From Salminus brasiliensis (taxonomy: Eukaryota > Chordata > Actinopteri > Characiformes > Bryconidae), in the NCBI RefSeq assembly GCF_030463535.1, contig NC_132893.1:30202782-30266781 (forward strand): a stretch of 64,000 nt of DNA, read 5' to 3'. How positions within the stretch are numbered: position 1 is the stretch's first letter; every line of letters begins with the position of its first letter. The notes below the pieces were generated by a model, which was not told the DNA's origin, searched no databases, and saw only the letters and a program-made list of their open reading frames with translations. Below are positions 42,930-64,000 of this stretch, one piece after another. The position numbers were made by a program, and so were the translations under genes.

Positions 42930-64000
<21,071 letters not shown>

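Overview
This window is vertebrate nuclear DNA, most likely from a teleost fish. It has split genes with GT-AG introns, long introns full of fish-type DNA transposons, MITEs, SINEs and a LINE tail, and vertebrate codon structure. The repeat families (the 'tacactatatgg' MITE family and the 'ttgctaggtggttgct' minisatellite) suggest an otophysan such as a characiform, but that is a weak inference.

Four protein-coding genes can be read exon by exon, all with consistent splice phases. From left to right: (1) TRAPPC13 on the minus strand, 13 coding exons between 102 and 15049, 418 aa, complete, including an 18-nt microexon. (2) TRIM23 (ARD1) on the plus strand, 11 exons between 16972 and 24129, 577 aa, complete: RING, B-boxes, coiled coil and a C-terminal ARF GTPase. 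(3) PPWD1 on the minus strand, 11 exons between 25958 and 34042, 623 aa, complete: WD40 repeats and a C-terminal cyclophilin domain. (4) ADAMTS6 on the plus strand, promoter near 40.2 kb and coding exons from 42930 to the window edge: signal peptide, propeptide, furin site and the metalloprotease zinc site. It is cut off by the window end about 424 codons in.

TRAPPC13 and TRIM23 are head to head. TRIM23 and PPWD1 are tail to tail, with poly(A) signals only about 60-110 bp apart. PPWD1 and ADAMTS6 are head to head across about 6 kb of repeats. As I recall the human 5q12.3 block, gene order and relative orientation are the same, except that CENPK, expected between PPWD1 and ADAMTS6, is not visible here. 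The genes have no shared pathway: vesicle trafficking, ubiquitin/ARF signalling, spliceosomal prolyl isomerase and extracellular protease. They are a syntenic block, not a functional cluster.

The most unusual non-coding structures are a 68-bp minisatellite that flanks PPWD1 exon 1 on both sides (about 18 units in intron 1 and about 39 upstream), two long perfect inverted repeats (62-bp arms at 14754-14880 and 68-bp arms at 33580-33719), a related foldback motif in the first introns of TRAPPC13 and PPWD1, a degenerate telomere-like tract in a TRAPPC13 intron, and many transposon relics, some nested and some with intact target-site duplications. I found no new multigene system; the window is a conserved gene block in repeat-rich DNA.
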